Assembly (NCBI GenBank): GCA_017613275.1
Contig: JAGAED010000014.1
Location: 1 to 55,349, forward strand
DNA: 55,349 nucleotides
From: Clostridia bacterium
Lineage (GTDB): Bacteria > Bacillota > Clostridia > TANB77 > CAG-508
Direction: 5' to 3'
Positions 15,492-25,367 of the stretch are shown in pieces. Every line of letters begins with the position of its first letter. Position 1 is the stretch's first letter. The notes under the pieces are model-generated. The model did no database searches, was not told the origin of the DNA, and saw only the letters and a program-made list of their open reading frames with translations. Position numbers and translations under genes: made by a program.

Positions 15492-17029
15492 TAGAAACTT
15501 TTAACTTTATTCAATATAGGTATTATAAGTTTATTTTTCAACTCTTTATATTCTTCAACCTTCCTAAACACTAATATATTTATAACATTTGGTACTATAC
15601 AAACGATAATTGCCTTTATTATCAACCCAACAACTCCTTGATTTGGAACTAAAGTTGCTAATAATAAGGAAATAGTTGTATTTATAGCAAATATAATTAA
15701 ATATGCAATATATTTTTTAAAATATTTACTAACTGGAGTTTTAAATTCAGATTTATGTATTAAATAAGGATCAATCCATGAATATGAAACTAGCTGAGCT
15801 ATACTTGTTGCAATAAATATTCCAGCTACTCCAAACCATTTGCATAATAATATTGAAAATACTATATTAGTTACTGCTCCTATATATGGAGTTATTCTTC
15901 CCTTTTGGAATAACCCCAAAGTTGTTCTATATGTATATCCTGGATTTCTTAATCCTTCAATAAAGAAACTTACAGCTAAAGCTATAGAAACAGCCATCTC
16001 CAATATATATGAATCCCCTAGCCAAATTTTAATAAATGGATTTAGTAAAACTATAAAAGCAATTGCACAAAAAGAATATACTAAATAATTCGCAAATGTT
16101 ATTTGGTAGAATACCTTTTCTTTTTGTTTAGGTTCACCAACAGCATTTAAATTTCCAACACTTGCAGTTACTCCATTAAGTGCGGAAACTATTACTGATT
16201 TTACGGCAGTAATTATTAATACATAATTAGAACATAAACCAACAGTTTCAACATTTATTAATGTAGATATCAAAATATTATCAGTTCCATTCATTATAAC
16301 GCCACCAAATTTATATACAACCAACGATTTTACATTGCTAAATATTTTTTTACTCTCTTCTTTACTCAATTTGGCAATGTTTTTTTCCTTTAAATACGGG
16401 AACATTTTATTTGCTTTTATTGCTAATATTATATTCTCTGATAATGTTGATATAATTACTATAACCAAATATACAATATAATCTCTTGTCAAGAAAAGAA
16501 ATAAAATTTGTATAATACTACTGAAAAAATAAAATACACTATCTATATTATTAATAATACTCTGTTTTTGATATGCTGAAATAATGGATTTTTTATATGT
16601 AAAAAAGTATGAAAAAGCCGTATTCGATAAAAACAAAATATAAATTAATACTAAGTCTTCTTTAATGTTCGGAGCATCCTTAACGATTAAATTCATAAAA
16701 GGAATTACACATAATCCTAAAAGAAAAACAACTACACCAATTGTATTATATGTTTTTTTATATAATTGCATTAGACTCTTTATTTTTTCTTTATCATTTT
16801 CAGCAACAGGTTTATACATATTGAAAATAATTGCAGTTCCTATACCTAATTCTGCAAAAGAAAGTATCGTAAGAACATTAGTAAAGAGTCCATTCACTCC
16901 AAGATACTCTGTATTAAGCATATGTATAAATACAGTTCTTACAACAAAAGCCATTATTCTATTTATTAATTGTACTATAACACCTGTTCTCACATTTCTT
17001 ATTGTGTTTTTTGTTCTTGATTCTTCCAT
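15491..17029 (-). CDS. Wzx-type polysaccharide flippase
   Basis: 512 residues with about 14 membrane helices. It begins TIRNVRTGVIVQLINRIMAF, then YLGVNGLFTNVLTILSFAE, typical of the MATE/MOP-fold lipopolysaccharide and capsule flippases. Wzx moves undecaprenyl-diphosphate-linked repeat units across the membrane for Wzy polymerisation. The ATG overlaps the stop of the pyruvyltransferase gene (TAATG), and its own stop overlaps the acyltransferase ATG in the same way, so these three genes are tightly coupled. Together with the wzy gene at 21954 it shows that the locus uses the Wzx/Wzy-dependent route rather than an ABC transporter. Confidence 0.92.
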   Translation of the reverse strand: MEESRTKNTIRNVRTGVIVQLINRIMAFVVRTVFIHMLNTEYLGVNGLFTNVLTILSFAELGIGTAIIFNMYKPVAENDKEKIKSLMQLYKKTYNTIGVVVFLLGLCVIPFMNLIVKDAPNIKEDLVLIYILFLSNTAFSYFFTYKKSIISAYQKQSIINNIDSVFYFFSSIIQILFLFLTRDYIVYLVIVIISTLSENIILAIKANKMFPYLKEKNIAKLSKEESKKIFSNVKSLVVYKFGGVIMNGTDNILISTLINVETVGLCSNYVLIITAVKSVIVSALNGVTASVGNLNAVGEPKQKEKVFYQITFANYLVYSFCAIAFIVLLNPFIKIWLGDSYILEMAVSIALAVSFFIEGLRNPGYTYRTTLGLFQKGRITPYIGAVTNIVFSILLCKWFGVAGIFIATSIAQLVSYSWIDPYLIHKSEFKTPVSKYFKKYIAYLIIFAINTTISLLLATLVPNQGVVGLIIKAIIVCIVPNVINILVFRKVEEYKELKNKLIIPILNKVKSF

Positions 17030-18201
17030 TAATTATTCCTTCCAAAAACATATTCTTCTATAAACCTTTTTAAATAGTTATAATTGCTATTTTTATATTC
17101 ATCATTGTCTATTGCTTTATATCCTGTTTGAATTGCTAATTTTAATTCCTTTATTACATTATCTGCATTTAAGTTTGGATACTCAATAAATCTATTTGCA
17201 TATCCAATATTATTTCCAAAAAATTTCTGTTTTTTATTCCAAACAAGTCCTATACTAGGTATATCATACGAATATGAAATAATACTTGCATGAAGTCTTG
17301 CAACTATAACTGCTTCAAATTTAGTAATTATTTTTATTAATTCTTCCATATTTTTAGGTCGTTCATTTAAAACATCTTCTTTATAAAGATTTAATTCTGT
17401 AACCACTCTTTCAGCAAATAACTGGTCAGCTATATTTCCGTTTGTAAAAAATTCACATTTATACCCTGATTCTGTAATTCTATTATATAAATCTTTATAT
17501 AATGCTATGGCTTGTTCATCAGTAAAATCAATTCCATAGTCCACAAATAAGTTGTGTCTAATCATTCCTAAGCCAATAACATTTGTCTTCTCTTTTTTAC
17601 TAGAAGGATATAATTTATTAATAATACAAGCTGAATCACATACTTTAGCTGTTATAATTTTATTATTACTGATATACTTATTGTTTAATAAATCAATATC
17701 ATCTCTCGTTGTTATATATTTTACACAACTACTATTTATAGATTTTTTTAATTTTTGGCAATCAAGTTCATTGTCTTCATAGCCCTCGACCCCCACTCCT
17801 GAAAGCATAACTGGGATATTAAATTTTTGAGCATATTCTATAACAACCTGTATAGCATTGCAGATTTCTTTTTGTTGTTTATATTTAATTAGTCCACCAC
17901 CAACAAATATTATTGCATCAATATTTTCATCAATTAGTGATTTACATTTTCTTCTAACTCTTTCACAATTTACATTTATAGTGCCTTTGATTTTACCCTT
18001 TACTCTATTGATTAAATTTTTCACAAAACATTCTTTTTCAATAGTAGCACTCTCTCTACCATATAAATCTATTATTTTATAATCAAATTCTTCTTTATTA
18101 TTATCGAAGATTTTGCTTAATTCATATTTTGTAGCTTCATAAATTGCTTGATCCCCTAAATTCAAATCATAAACCAAACCAGCAAAAATTATTTTTTTCA
18201 T
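17029..18201 (-). CDS. Polysaccharide pyruvyl transferase family protein
   Basis: 390 residues. The N-terminal GLVYDLNLGDQAIYEATKYE has the NxGDxxI loop of the CsaB/WcaK family. IIFVGGGLIKYKQQK, NVIGLGMIRHN and the C-terminal VARLHASIISYSYDIPSIGL are also family motifs. Members add pyruvate ketals from PEP to sugars, although some homologues act as other transferases. It lies 14 bases after the epimerase gene and one base overlaps wzx. A pyruvate ketal would add negative charge to the polysaccharide (inference). Confidence 0.82.
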   Translation of the reverse strand: MKKIIFAGLVYDLNLGDQAIYEATKYELSKIFDNNKEEFDYKIIDLYGRESATIEKECFVKNLINRVKGKIKGTINVNCERVRRKCKSLIDENIDAIIFVGGGLIKYKQQKEICNAIQVVIEYAQKFNIPVMLSGVGVEGYEDNELDCQKLKKSINSSCVKYITTRDDIDLLNNKYISNNKIITAKVCDSACIINKLYPSSKKEKTNVIGLGMIRHNLFVDYGIDFTDEQAIALYKDLYNRITESGYKCEFFTNGNIADQLFAERVVTELNLYKEDVLNERPKNMEELIKIITKFEAVIVARLHASIISYSYDIPSIGLVWNKKQKFFGNNIGYANRFIEYPNLNADNVIKELKLAIQTGYKAIDNDEYKNSNYNYLKRFIEEYVFGRNN

Positions 18202-18215
18202 TCTCTTCTCCCATT

Positions 18216-19259
18216 TTATTTATTAATTAATACTTTTATCATATTTTGAAACATTAAAACCAAGTTATAGTTTTCTTTACATCCTAACCCCTTTAATTTA
18301 TTGGTGTCCAAATTCATACACAATTTTGGAGCATATCCAAACTGTTGTATATTCTCTTCTACTTCACAAATCACTTTTATTTTATCATTTGCACATTCTT
18401 TCGCAACTAATTGAGCCATTTCATAAATTGAACAATAAGTGTCCTCATTAGCTACATTATATGCTTGCCCATTTTCACCTTTTAATAAAATTGTAAAAAT
18501 AGCTCTTACAGCATCAGCTGTATATAAATAGCATCTTTTAGTTTCTCCTTTTGTGTGTAGAATTATATCCTTATTTTCAATTGCACTTCTTGCAAATTGC
18601 GCAAATACTCTTTCATCGTTATATTCAACACCAGGTCCAAAAGTTTGTGTTAATCTTGCTATTTTGGTATTTACATTATAACAAACACATAAATTTTCAC
18701 ACATTCTTTTACTTATTGGATAGCAATTTCTAATTTCAGTAGTATCCAAATTTGTTGAATGTGTTTCTGATATTTTTTCATCTGTTTGTGGTCTTCCATA
18801 TACTTCCATAGTAGATAGAAATACCATACTAGCTACATTCTTTTCTTTAGCTAATTCTAAAACGTTTTTTGTACCTCTTAAAGCCACATCAATAGTATTA
18901 ACTGAATCTTCTACAAATTTCTTACTAGCTGTTTGGCTTGCTGCATGAATAACATAATCTATATCTTCATTGCAAACTATTTTATCTCTTATATCCCCTT
19001 CAATAAATACTAAATTATTTGTTCTTTGTACTTCAAACTTTTTACTAGCTTTATCTATGTTTCTAACAAAAGCTAATATTCTACAATTAATATCAAATTT
19101 GTCATTAACATATAACAAAGCATTTATCAAATTACTCCCAATCAAACCTGTAGCTCCAGTTATTAAAATTGTTTTATCTTTAAATAATTTCCAATCTATA
19201 TTTGTATCATTAATAATACTTTCTAAATCATTTTTGTAAACTTCATTATCAATCCACAT
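18216..19259 (-). CDS. NAD-dependent epimerase/dehydratase (extended SDR)
   Basis: 347 residues. Rossmann loop ILITGATGLIGSNLI near residue 31, IEGDIRDK, the active-site region VFLSTMEVYGRP and YPISKRMCE (YxxxK) near 180 are all present, followed by the substrate domain. The exact sugar cannot be read. It lies directly after the IspD/TarI-like cytidylyltransferase (11-base gap), so it may act on or supply the CDP-activated group made there, as in LicD-IspD-SDR cassettes of capsule loci. Alternatives are a sugar 4-epimerase or 4,6-dehydratase. Confidence 0.82.
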   Translation of the reverse strand: MWIDNEVYKNDLESIINDTNIDWKLFKDKTILITGATGLIGSNLINALLYVNDKFDINCRILAFVRNIDKASKKFEVQRTNNLVFIEGDIRDKIVCNEDIDYVIHAASQTASKKFVEDSVNTIDVALRGTKNVLELAKEKNVASMVFLSTMEVYGRPQTDEKISETHSTNLDTTEIRNCYPISKRMCENLCVCYNVNTKIARLTQTFGPGVEYNDERVFAQFARSAIENKDIILHTKGETKRCYLYTADAVRAIFTILLKGENGQAYNVANEDTYCSIYEMAQLVAKECANDKIKVICEVEENIQQFGYAPKLCMNLDTNKLKGLGCKENYNLVLMFQNMIKVLINK

Positions 19260-19270
19260 ATATTATACCT

Positions 19271-19999
19271 CTATCCATCTAATCCATATAATTGTTGATC
19301 TTCCCTTACTTGCAAAATAGCTCTCATTGTATAAAAATCATCAGGTGTTGTTACTTTTATATTCTCATATGGACCGTCAATCATATATAATTCTTTTCCA
19401 TAATATTGCATCATAGTACATGAATCTATAAAATCAAATCTGTTTTCAGATATTGCTTTACTATGCACATCTAATATATCATTCAACCAAAAGCATTGTG
19501 GAGCTTTAGCAACACGAGATTTTGCTCTTGTTGGTACTTGTTCAATTTTCCCTTCATCATCTATTACAACAATTGTCTCTTTTACTATTCCTGCAGTAAT
19601 TGATGAGCCATATTTCTTAACACATTCTATGTTTTTAGATAATAAATCTGAATTAATTAGTGGTCTAACTCCATCATGAATTAACACTACAGCATTTTCT
19701 CCATTTGCTATTTCTTTTGCTGCACATAATCCATTATAAATAGATTGTTGCCCTGTTTCTCCTCCAGGTACAATCTTTTTTACTTTATCTATTCTAAAAT
19801 TATATAATAATTCTTCTAAGTATGGAATCCAATCTTTTACACATGATATAACAACTTCATCTATATCTGGATTATTTTCAAAATGTTCCAGTGTATATAT
19901 AATTATTGGTTTATTACATATTTCTAAAAATTGTTTAGGTCTATCTTTAGTACGCATTCTAGTACCTACTCCACCGGCAAAAACAACACCTATATTCAT
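19271..19999 (-). CDS. IspD/TarI-like cytidylyltransferase
   Basis: About 242 residues from the ATG at 19999. The AAGGAG site ends 11 bases before this ATG and overlaps the upstream in-frame GTG, which is therefore rejected as start. The N-terminal VVFAGGVGTRMRTKDRPKQF is the CTP-binding loop; HDGVRPLI and KVTTPDDF are the other family blocks. IspD makes CDP-methylerythritol for isoprenoids, while TarI/Bcs1-like relatives make CDP-ribitol or CDP-glycerol for wall and capsule polymers. Its place between licD and an SDR in a capsule operon favours the second role (inference from context). The licD stop is 8 bases upstream. Confidence 0.85.
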   Translation of the reverse strand: MNIGVVFAGGVGTRMRTKDRPKQFLEICNKPIIIYTLEHFENNPDIDEVVISCVKDWIPYLEELLYNFRIDKVKKIVPGGETGQQSIYNGLCAAKEIANGENAVVLIHDGVRPLINSDLLSKNIECVKKYGSSITAGIVKETIVVIDDEGKIEQVPTRAKSRVAKAPQCFWLNDILDVHSKAISENRFDFIDSCTMMQYYGKELYMIDGPYENIKVTTPDDFYTMRAILQVREDQQLYGLDG

Positions 20000-20007
20000 T
20001 TTTAATT

Positions 20008-20823
20008 TCACTCCTTGTAATAAAATTTTATATTATGAGATCGTTCCTGAAGTTCTTTGGGTGGTAACTTCATATAATCACCAAATTGAATTTTTAAAAC
20101 TTCATCGTAATTTTTAGGAATATTAATTTTTATGTTTTCAAAATCATGTTTAACTATTTCATTTAAATTATTCCATAATTGTATTTCTCTCTCTTCTGAA
20201 TAGCACGGCCAAATCGAAATTGCATATTTTCCATCGTTATCTGTATATCTATAATGAATATTCTGATAATGCTCTATTATTTTTTTACCGTCTAATTTCT
20301 TTATAAAAAATCTACAAAATTTTTTTAATAATTTTTTTAATAAATTATTTGATTCAATTTTTGATTCAATTTTATTAACAATAAAAAATTTATAAAATCT
20401 TTTTCCTTTTGTATATGCCTTATGTATTATTTTCTTATCATCAGGTAATCTATCATAATAGAAAATATCCATAAATACACCATACTCATCTGATGTTACA
20501 GTATTTTTTTCAATTGCTTTAGTTTTTATATCACACAATTTTGCATATGGCCAATAGTAATTTTCTGAATTTAAATTTAATATTTTATACCTTTCATTAT
20601 CGTCATCTTGAATAGCTTTTACAAGTTTAAAATAATTCTCTCTTGTACATGCTATATCTATATCATCATCCCACGGTATAAATCCATTATGCCTAATCGC
20701 CCCTAGCAACGTACCACTTATAGCAAAATAGTCAATTTTATTTCGTTCGCATATATTATTTATATACTCTAACATTTCTAATTCTATTTTATGCAATGTA
20801 TTAACATCAGTTATTTCCTTCAT
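20008..20823 (-). CDS. LicD-family phosphotransferase
   Basis: 271 residues. The core FAISGTLLGAIRHNGFIPWD followed by DDIDIACTRENYFKLV (near residues 35-70) contains the WDDDID motif of LicD/fukutin-like nucleotidyltransferase-fold enzymes. These move phosphocholine, ribitol phosphate or glycerol phosphate from a CDP donor to a sugar. The ending YYKE-TGA lies 8 bases before the next ATG. The adjacent cytidylyltransferase would make the donor. Which group is moved cannot be told; no choline kinase or LicC-type gene is present, which argues against phosphocholine. Confidence 0.88.
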   Translation of the reverse strand: MKEITDVNTLHKIELEMLEYINNICERNKIDYFAISGTLLGAIRHNGFIPWDDDIDIACTRENYFKLVKAIQDDDNERYKILNLNSENYYWPYAKLCDIKTKAIEKNTVTSDEYGVFMDIFYYDRLPDDKKIIHKAYTKGKRFYKFFIVNKIESKIESNNLLKKLLKKFCRFFIKKLDGKKIIEHYQNIHYRYTDNDGKYAISIWPCYSEEREIQLWNNLNEIVKHDFENIKINIPKNYDEVLKIQFGDYMKLPPKELQERSHNIKFYYKE

Positions 20824-20859
20824 TTTTTAATCCCCCAAAAAAACACTGTTGGTTTATTT

Positions 20860-21957
20860 TTATTCAAATAAATTATATAGTTCCATAATTTGGTTGTTAA
20901 TATTAAAATGTTTTTTCCTCTCTTCTGATAGTTTTTTAAACTTTTCTCTATATTCAACATCCAGAATCATTTTCTTTAAGAATTTATATAATTCATGTTC
21001 ATCATTATTGGTAATAATACCATATTTGCCATCCTCTAATATACTTTTCATTCCTGAACAATCTGTAGTAACTACAGGTTTTCCAAGTATAATAGCCTCG
21101 ATAACAGCAGTATTATATCCTTCCTTATATGAAGAACATACATATATATCTGCTTCTTTTAAATATTTATATGGATTTGATTGAAAACCTAATAATATTA
21201 CAGAATTTTCTAAATTGTTTTTCTTAATATATTGTTCTAGTTTAATCCTTTCATTTCCTTCTCCTAATATATATAAAGAATGATTTATCCCCTCTTCGAT
21301 TAATTTTTTATGAATTCGTAATAATCTATCATATCCTTTTACTTTTATCAGCCTTCCAAGTGTAATAATCTTTATTTTTTTATCTTGCATTATTGTTTCA
21401 TTTACACTCTCATTAGCTTTATTGCATATATCATTTACATCTATTATATTTCTAATAACTTGTGAATTAACATTAACAATTTTTTTAAAAGCTTCTTCTG
21501 CTTCATTTGATACAAATATGGTCTTTTCAAATTTAGAATAACATTTTTTCATTTCCTTTAGACTTCTATACGTTTTTTTAAATTCCCTAATATCTTTTAA
21601 TTCTGTGTGTACCCAGTTAAATAATCTAGTATTTTTATTGTTACATCCTGAAACAATTCTTGTAGTCGGTCCCTCTAAATAGGACACAATTATATCATAT
21701 TCTTCTTTTATAACTTTTTTAAAAAGGAATTTAGGGGAAAACAGTTTTAAAATATATATATTCGCTCTAAACACTTTTTTTAAAAAATACCTATATTTTA
21801 TTTTTTCACTCAGATATTGTTTATTAATTCCATAATCAAATAAAGTTTGAACTGTGACATCATATTTCTTAAAGTCTAAATTATTAACTAAATTAATTAA
21901 AACTTTTTCAGCTCCACCACCACCTAATGTAGGAATAAAAAATAGTATTTTCCTCAA
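20860..21957 (-). CDS. Glycosyltransferase, family GT4
   Basis: 365 residues with a two-Rossmann GT-B fold. The N-terminal FFIPTLGGGGAEKVLINL is the acceptor-side loop. The C-terminal half has ITLGRLIKVKGYDRLL, YILGEGNE and the retaining-enzyme block SSYKEGYNTAVIEAIILGKP with the EX7E pair. It would add a sugar to the growing lipid-linked repeat unit in the cytoplasm. The start overlaps the wzy stop by 4 bases (ATGA). Donor and linkage cannot be deduced. Confidence 0.9.
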   Translation of the reverse strand: MRKILFFIPTLGGGGAEKVLINLVNNLDFKKYDVTVQTLFDYGINKQYLSEKIKYRYFLKKVFRANIYILKLFSPKFLFKKVIKEEYDIIVSYLEGPTTRIVSGCNNKNTRLFNWVHTELKDIREFKKTYRSLKEMKKCYSKFEKTIFVSNEAEEAFKKIVNVNSQVIRNIIDVNDICNKANESVNETIMQDKKIKIITLGRLIKVKGYDRLLRIHKKLIEEGINHSLYILGEGNERIKLEQYIKKNNLENSVILLGFQSNPYKYLKEADIYVCSSYKEGYNTAVIEAIILGKPVVTTDCSGMKSILEDGKYGIITNNDEHELYKFLKKMILDVEYREKFKKLSEERKKHFNINNQIMELYNLFE

Positions 21958-23390
21958 ACCAAATCACGTCCTTTATTCTTTTTTATAGTATTTTTTAATA
22001 TCTTAATTAATAAAAATGGTATAAAAATAGTATAAAAATAATATCTAAAAACTAATAGAATACTACCCCTAAAAGTAAGTAATCCTATATACATGAATAT
22101 ACCAACCTTAATATTTTTTATTATTATTTCATCATCATTTTCATCATGTTTATTATTTTTCATATTTTTAGCATATATAATTCCTATTAAAAACATGGCT
22201 ATAAATCCCAAAAAACCAAAATTATAGTATGATTCTGCTAAAATAGTATATCCAGGTCCATAATCCAAGTCAAGTTGAGTCATTAGCCAATTAGCTAAAG
22301 CAGCATCTTTTGTAAATGAATATCCTCCAAATACTATACTAGGTACAACAGCTATAAACGATGCAAAATATGAATATCCATATGAAAAATCTTGATATTC
22401 CGGAATAATTTTCATAGTATGATATAATGAAAAAATATTTCCTCCAATTTCCTTTATTGTTGAAGAAATAACTCCATTTTCACTACTTTCTTCCATAGAC
22501 TCAAAGAATGTATTAACATCTTTGTTACTCTTAACTCTATATATTGCTACCACATTAAATAATTTTAATACAATTAAACCTATCATACATAGAATAATTA
22601 GATTTTTTACTTTAATTTTTCTAATTTGAGAAAAATTAATCCAAAAAGCAGTTAATAGAAGTACTAATGCACTTCCTCTACCTCCACATGCAAAAGAAAC
22701 AATAAAATCATATAAAACAATTAAAAGACAAGTTTTAAATATTTTTTTATTATCTTTCATCGCTATCATAAGCATAATTATACCTGGAATAAAAAACATT
22801 CTTAAATTGCTAGTAATATTTGACAAAGAGTCAGATTCTTTAATTTCATATAGAGATAAATATGAATCCGAAAAAGATACTCTTAAATTACTAATAGACT
22901 TTATAAGGAATTGAGGCATTCCAATAATTATCATTATAACTGCAACAATAACAACTGCTTTTTTATAATCTTTATCTTTAAAATCTTTATAATATTCTAA
23001 ATTTAATAATTCATCCTGACTTCTTATATTTACTAAAGCCCCTAAAAATAATGCCCCATATCCAATAATAGAATACAAAACTGCTGTTTTAATTCCCTCA
23101 ATATCTTGAATTGAAAAAATAAAAAGATTTCCATTATTTTTACTATTAAATAGAACTAAAACAAACTGTCCAAACCATGAGATATAGCAAATAAATAGAA
23201 AATAAAATACAGGCGTATTTATTTTTTTATATTTCACTATCCATACTGTAACACTAATAATTAATAATAAAACAATAACAATAGAAGAAATTATAATAAA
23301 ATTATTATCAGGCTTTAAAAAAAGCAATATTAATATAATCAAACATAAAAAACATATATACATTAAATTATTTTTATTAAATTTTTTCAT
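21954..23390 (-). CDS. O-antigen/capsule polymerase-like protein (Wzy)
   Basis: 478 residues, mostly membrane. About 12 hydrophobic helices are visible, with larger extracytoplasmic loops around residues 95-150 and 290-360 (RVKSNKDVNTFFESMEES). Wzy proteins are poorly conserved in sequence; the call rests on topology, length, position between glycosyltransferase genes and the presence of Wzx and Wzz. It would join repeat units on the outer face of the membrane. The start overlaps the end of the GT2 gene by 14 bases, and the stop overlaps the next glycosyltransferase by 4. Confidence 0.8.
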   Translation of the reverse strand: MKKFNKNNLMYICFLCLIILILLFLKPDNNFIIISSIVIVLLLIISVTVWIVKYKKINTPVFYFLFICYISWFGQFVLVLFNSKNNGNLFIFSIQDIEGIKTAVLYSIIGYGALFLGALVNIRSQDELLNLEYYKDFKDKDYKKAVVIVAVIMIIIGMPQFLIKSISNLRVSFSDSYLSLYEIKESDSLSNITSNLRMFFIPGIIMLMIAMKDNKKIFKTCLLIVLYDFIVSFACGGRGSALVLLLTAFWINFSQIRKIKVKNLIILCMIGLIVLKLFNVVAIYRVKSNKDVNTFFESMEESSENGVISSTIKEIGGNIFSLYHTMKIIPEYQDFSYGYSYFASFIAVVPSIVFGGYSFTKDAALANWLMTQLDLDYGPGYTILAESYYNFGFLGFIAMFLIGIIYAKNMKNNKHDENDDEIIIKNIKVGIFMYIGLLTFRGSILLVFRYYFYTIFIPFLLIKILKNTIKKNKGRDLV

Positions 23391-24204
23391 CTTTTGATTC
23401 TTCCTTTTTATTTTTTTTATGTAACACTAAGTAAAGCTTAGATGGTAGAAAAAATAACACTATTGGTCTTAAACAATAAATATACGAATAAATAGGTAAT
23501 TTTAACATTTTATATCCTATAAAACGTACTCTAGCTTCATTAATTCTATTTTTCCAATTTCTTCTTATATAAGCATCATTATCGTCTCTCATTTTATATA
23601 ATGGTTCCTGAATATTATATCCCACATATCCTTTAGCATATATTTTAAACCATAAATGGTAATCTTCAACTCTTAAAAGCTTACTATCTACAGTATATCT
23701 TCCTACCTCACTCAACACTTTTTTTCTTATCATACATGGTGCATGGCAAAATGGTGATCCTTTTATAAAATCGTTTTTACTAGGTATCTCCTTTGAATTA
23801 CTATGCCCCCATATTCCATTATCATCAAAATAACTCATATTTGTACTTACTAAAGCATATTGAAAATTATTATTTAAAAAATTCACTTCCTTTTCTATTC
23901 TATCACTTTCTGAAATATCATCACCATCTTGTCTAGCAATATACTTTCCCCTTGCAAGTTCTAAGCATTTATTTAATGTATAATTTAATCCCATGTTTTT
24001 TTCGTTTTTTAAAACTATTATCTTATTTTTATATTTTTCTTCGTAACTTTTAGCAATTCTATATGTCTCATCAATAGAACCATCATCACACATTATTAAT
24101 TCCCATTTTTTATAAGTTTGATTAAGAATTGAGTTTATTGATTCATCTAAATATTTAGCACAATTATATATTCCCATTATTATCGAAACTTCAATATTAT
24201 CCAT
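23377..24204 (-). CDS. Glycosyltransferase, family GT2
   Basis: 275 residues with a GT-A fold. VSIIMGIYNCAKYLDESINS at the N-terminus, IMCDDGSIDET near residue 38 and IARQDGDDISESDRIEKE (the DxD metal site) near 90 are the diagnostic blocks, followed by FCHAPCMIRKKVL. The C-terminus is basic. It is an inverting transferase expected to add one sugar of the repeat unit. It lies between a GT4 gene (9-base gap) and wzy (14-base overlap). Confidence 0.9.
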   Translation of the reverse strand: MDNIEVSIIMGIYNCAKYLDESINSILNQTYKKWELIMCDDGSIDETYRIAKSYEEKYKNKIIVLKNEKNMGLNYTLNKCLELARGKYIARQDGDDISESDRIEKEVNFLNNNFQYALVSTNMSYFDDNGIWGHSNSKEIPSKNDFIKGSPFCHAPCMIRKKVLSEVGRYTVDSKLLRVEDYHLWFKIYAKGYVGYNIQEPLYKMRDDNDAYIRRNWKNRINEARVRFIGYKMLKLPIYSYIYCLRPIVLFFLPSKLYLVLHKKNKKEESKDEKI

Positions 24205-24213
24205 ATTCTCTCC

Positions 24214-25359
24214 TTATTTTTTTAAATTTTCAATTAATCTGTTTCTATCCTTTAATATATACTCAAACAATTTATTTGAATCAAATTTTTCTCTAGCAAA
24301 AATAATTGACTGTTTTCCCATTTCTTGCCTCATTTTCTTATTTTCAAGCAATTGATTAATCGCATATTGAAGTGATTCAACGTCTGCCTTTCTTACAACA
24401 AGACCAGTTTTGTTTTTTAGCATAGCATCTGTAGGACCCGGAATATCTGTCACTATAACAGGTACTCCCATTGCTTCTGCTTCAACGACAACACTTCCGA
24501 AACCTTCCCTGTAACTAGGTAGAATAAAAATATCAAATGCTGAATAATACTTTTCCACATTACATACTCTACCAGTAAAAATTACATTTTCACTTTTTTG
24601 CGCCCATTCAAATAATTCTTGATTTATTGTTTTGGGTTTATCAATAGCTCCTACAACCACCAGTTTTATAGAATCATTTTTAATTGTCTTAACAGCTTCA
24701 AACAATTCGTTAATACCTTTATCTTTTTCAAGTCTTCCTATAAATCCTAATACAATTTTATTATTTAAATTGTATTCTTTTCGTATTTCATCGTTCCATT
24801 TTTCTTTATTGTTAATATTAAATTTTTCCAAATCAACTCCAGAAGCACTCCCATTCCAAATAACAGAACTTTTATTTTTATCATACAATTTTTCATTATG
24901 AGAAAACTCTAAGTTTCCAAAACTGTCTGGTTCTATCCATGTAGAATTATTACATATAACCTTTTCTATAAACTTAAATGTTTTTCTTTTAATGCCCTGA
25001 AAGCCAACATATCTTATTCCCCATTGACAATATAATCTAACTTTTATTTTGGATAATTTAGCTGCTATACTCGCATAAAGCGAAGCATTTGGGGTAGAAT
25101 ATTGAATAATATCAAACTTTTCACTTTTAAATATTTTATATAATTTTAATATAACCCTTAATCCATCAAACCCAATTCCTCGTTTCATTTTTACAGGAAT
25201 AAAATGAATATATTCTGGCAATGATTCTTGAAAATTGCTATCTGGATTACTAATAAATGTAATATCAAAATTTCCTTTTTTATACAAATATTTTGCCGTA
25301 TCAACAACAAATGAGCTTAAAGTTCCCGGTATAGTTGTAATAAAACATATTTTTTTCAT
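24214..25359 (-). CDS. Glycosyltransferase, family GT4
   Basis: 381 residues, GT-B fold. It begins CFITTIPGTLSSFVVDTAKY; IIQYSTPNASLYASIAAKL in the first domain and IVLGFIGRLEKDKGINELFE plus LPSYREGFGSVVVEAEAMG in the second place it with GT4 proteins such as CapM/PglA-like transferases. PglA-like proteins act right after PglC by adding the second sugar, so this is a candidate for that step, being the first glycosyltransferase after the pgl-like genes (inference). It lies 8 bases downstream of the ATP-grasp gene. Confidence 0.9.
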   Translation of the reverse strand: MKKICFITTIPGTLSSFVVDTAKYLYKKGNFDITFISNPDSNFQESLPEYIHFIPVKMKRGIGFDGLRVILKLYKIFKSEKFDIIQYSTPNASLYASIAAKLSKIKVRLYCQWGIRYVGFQGIKRKTFKFIEKVICNNSTWIEPDSFGNLEFSHNEKLYDKNKSSVIWNGSASGVDLEKFNINNKEKWNDEIRKEYNLNNKIVLGFIGRLEKDKGINELFEAVKTIKNDSIKLVVVGAIDKPKTINQELFEWAQKSENVIFTGRVCNVEKYYSAFDIFILPSYREGFGSVVVEAEAMGVPVIVTDIPGPTDAMLKNKTGLVVRKADVESLQYAINQLLENKKMRQEMGKQSIIFAREKFDSNKLFEYILKDRNRLIENLKK

Positions 25360-25367
25360 TTATTCTC

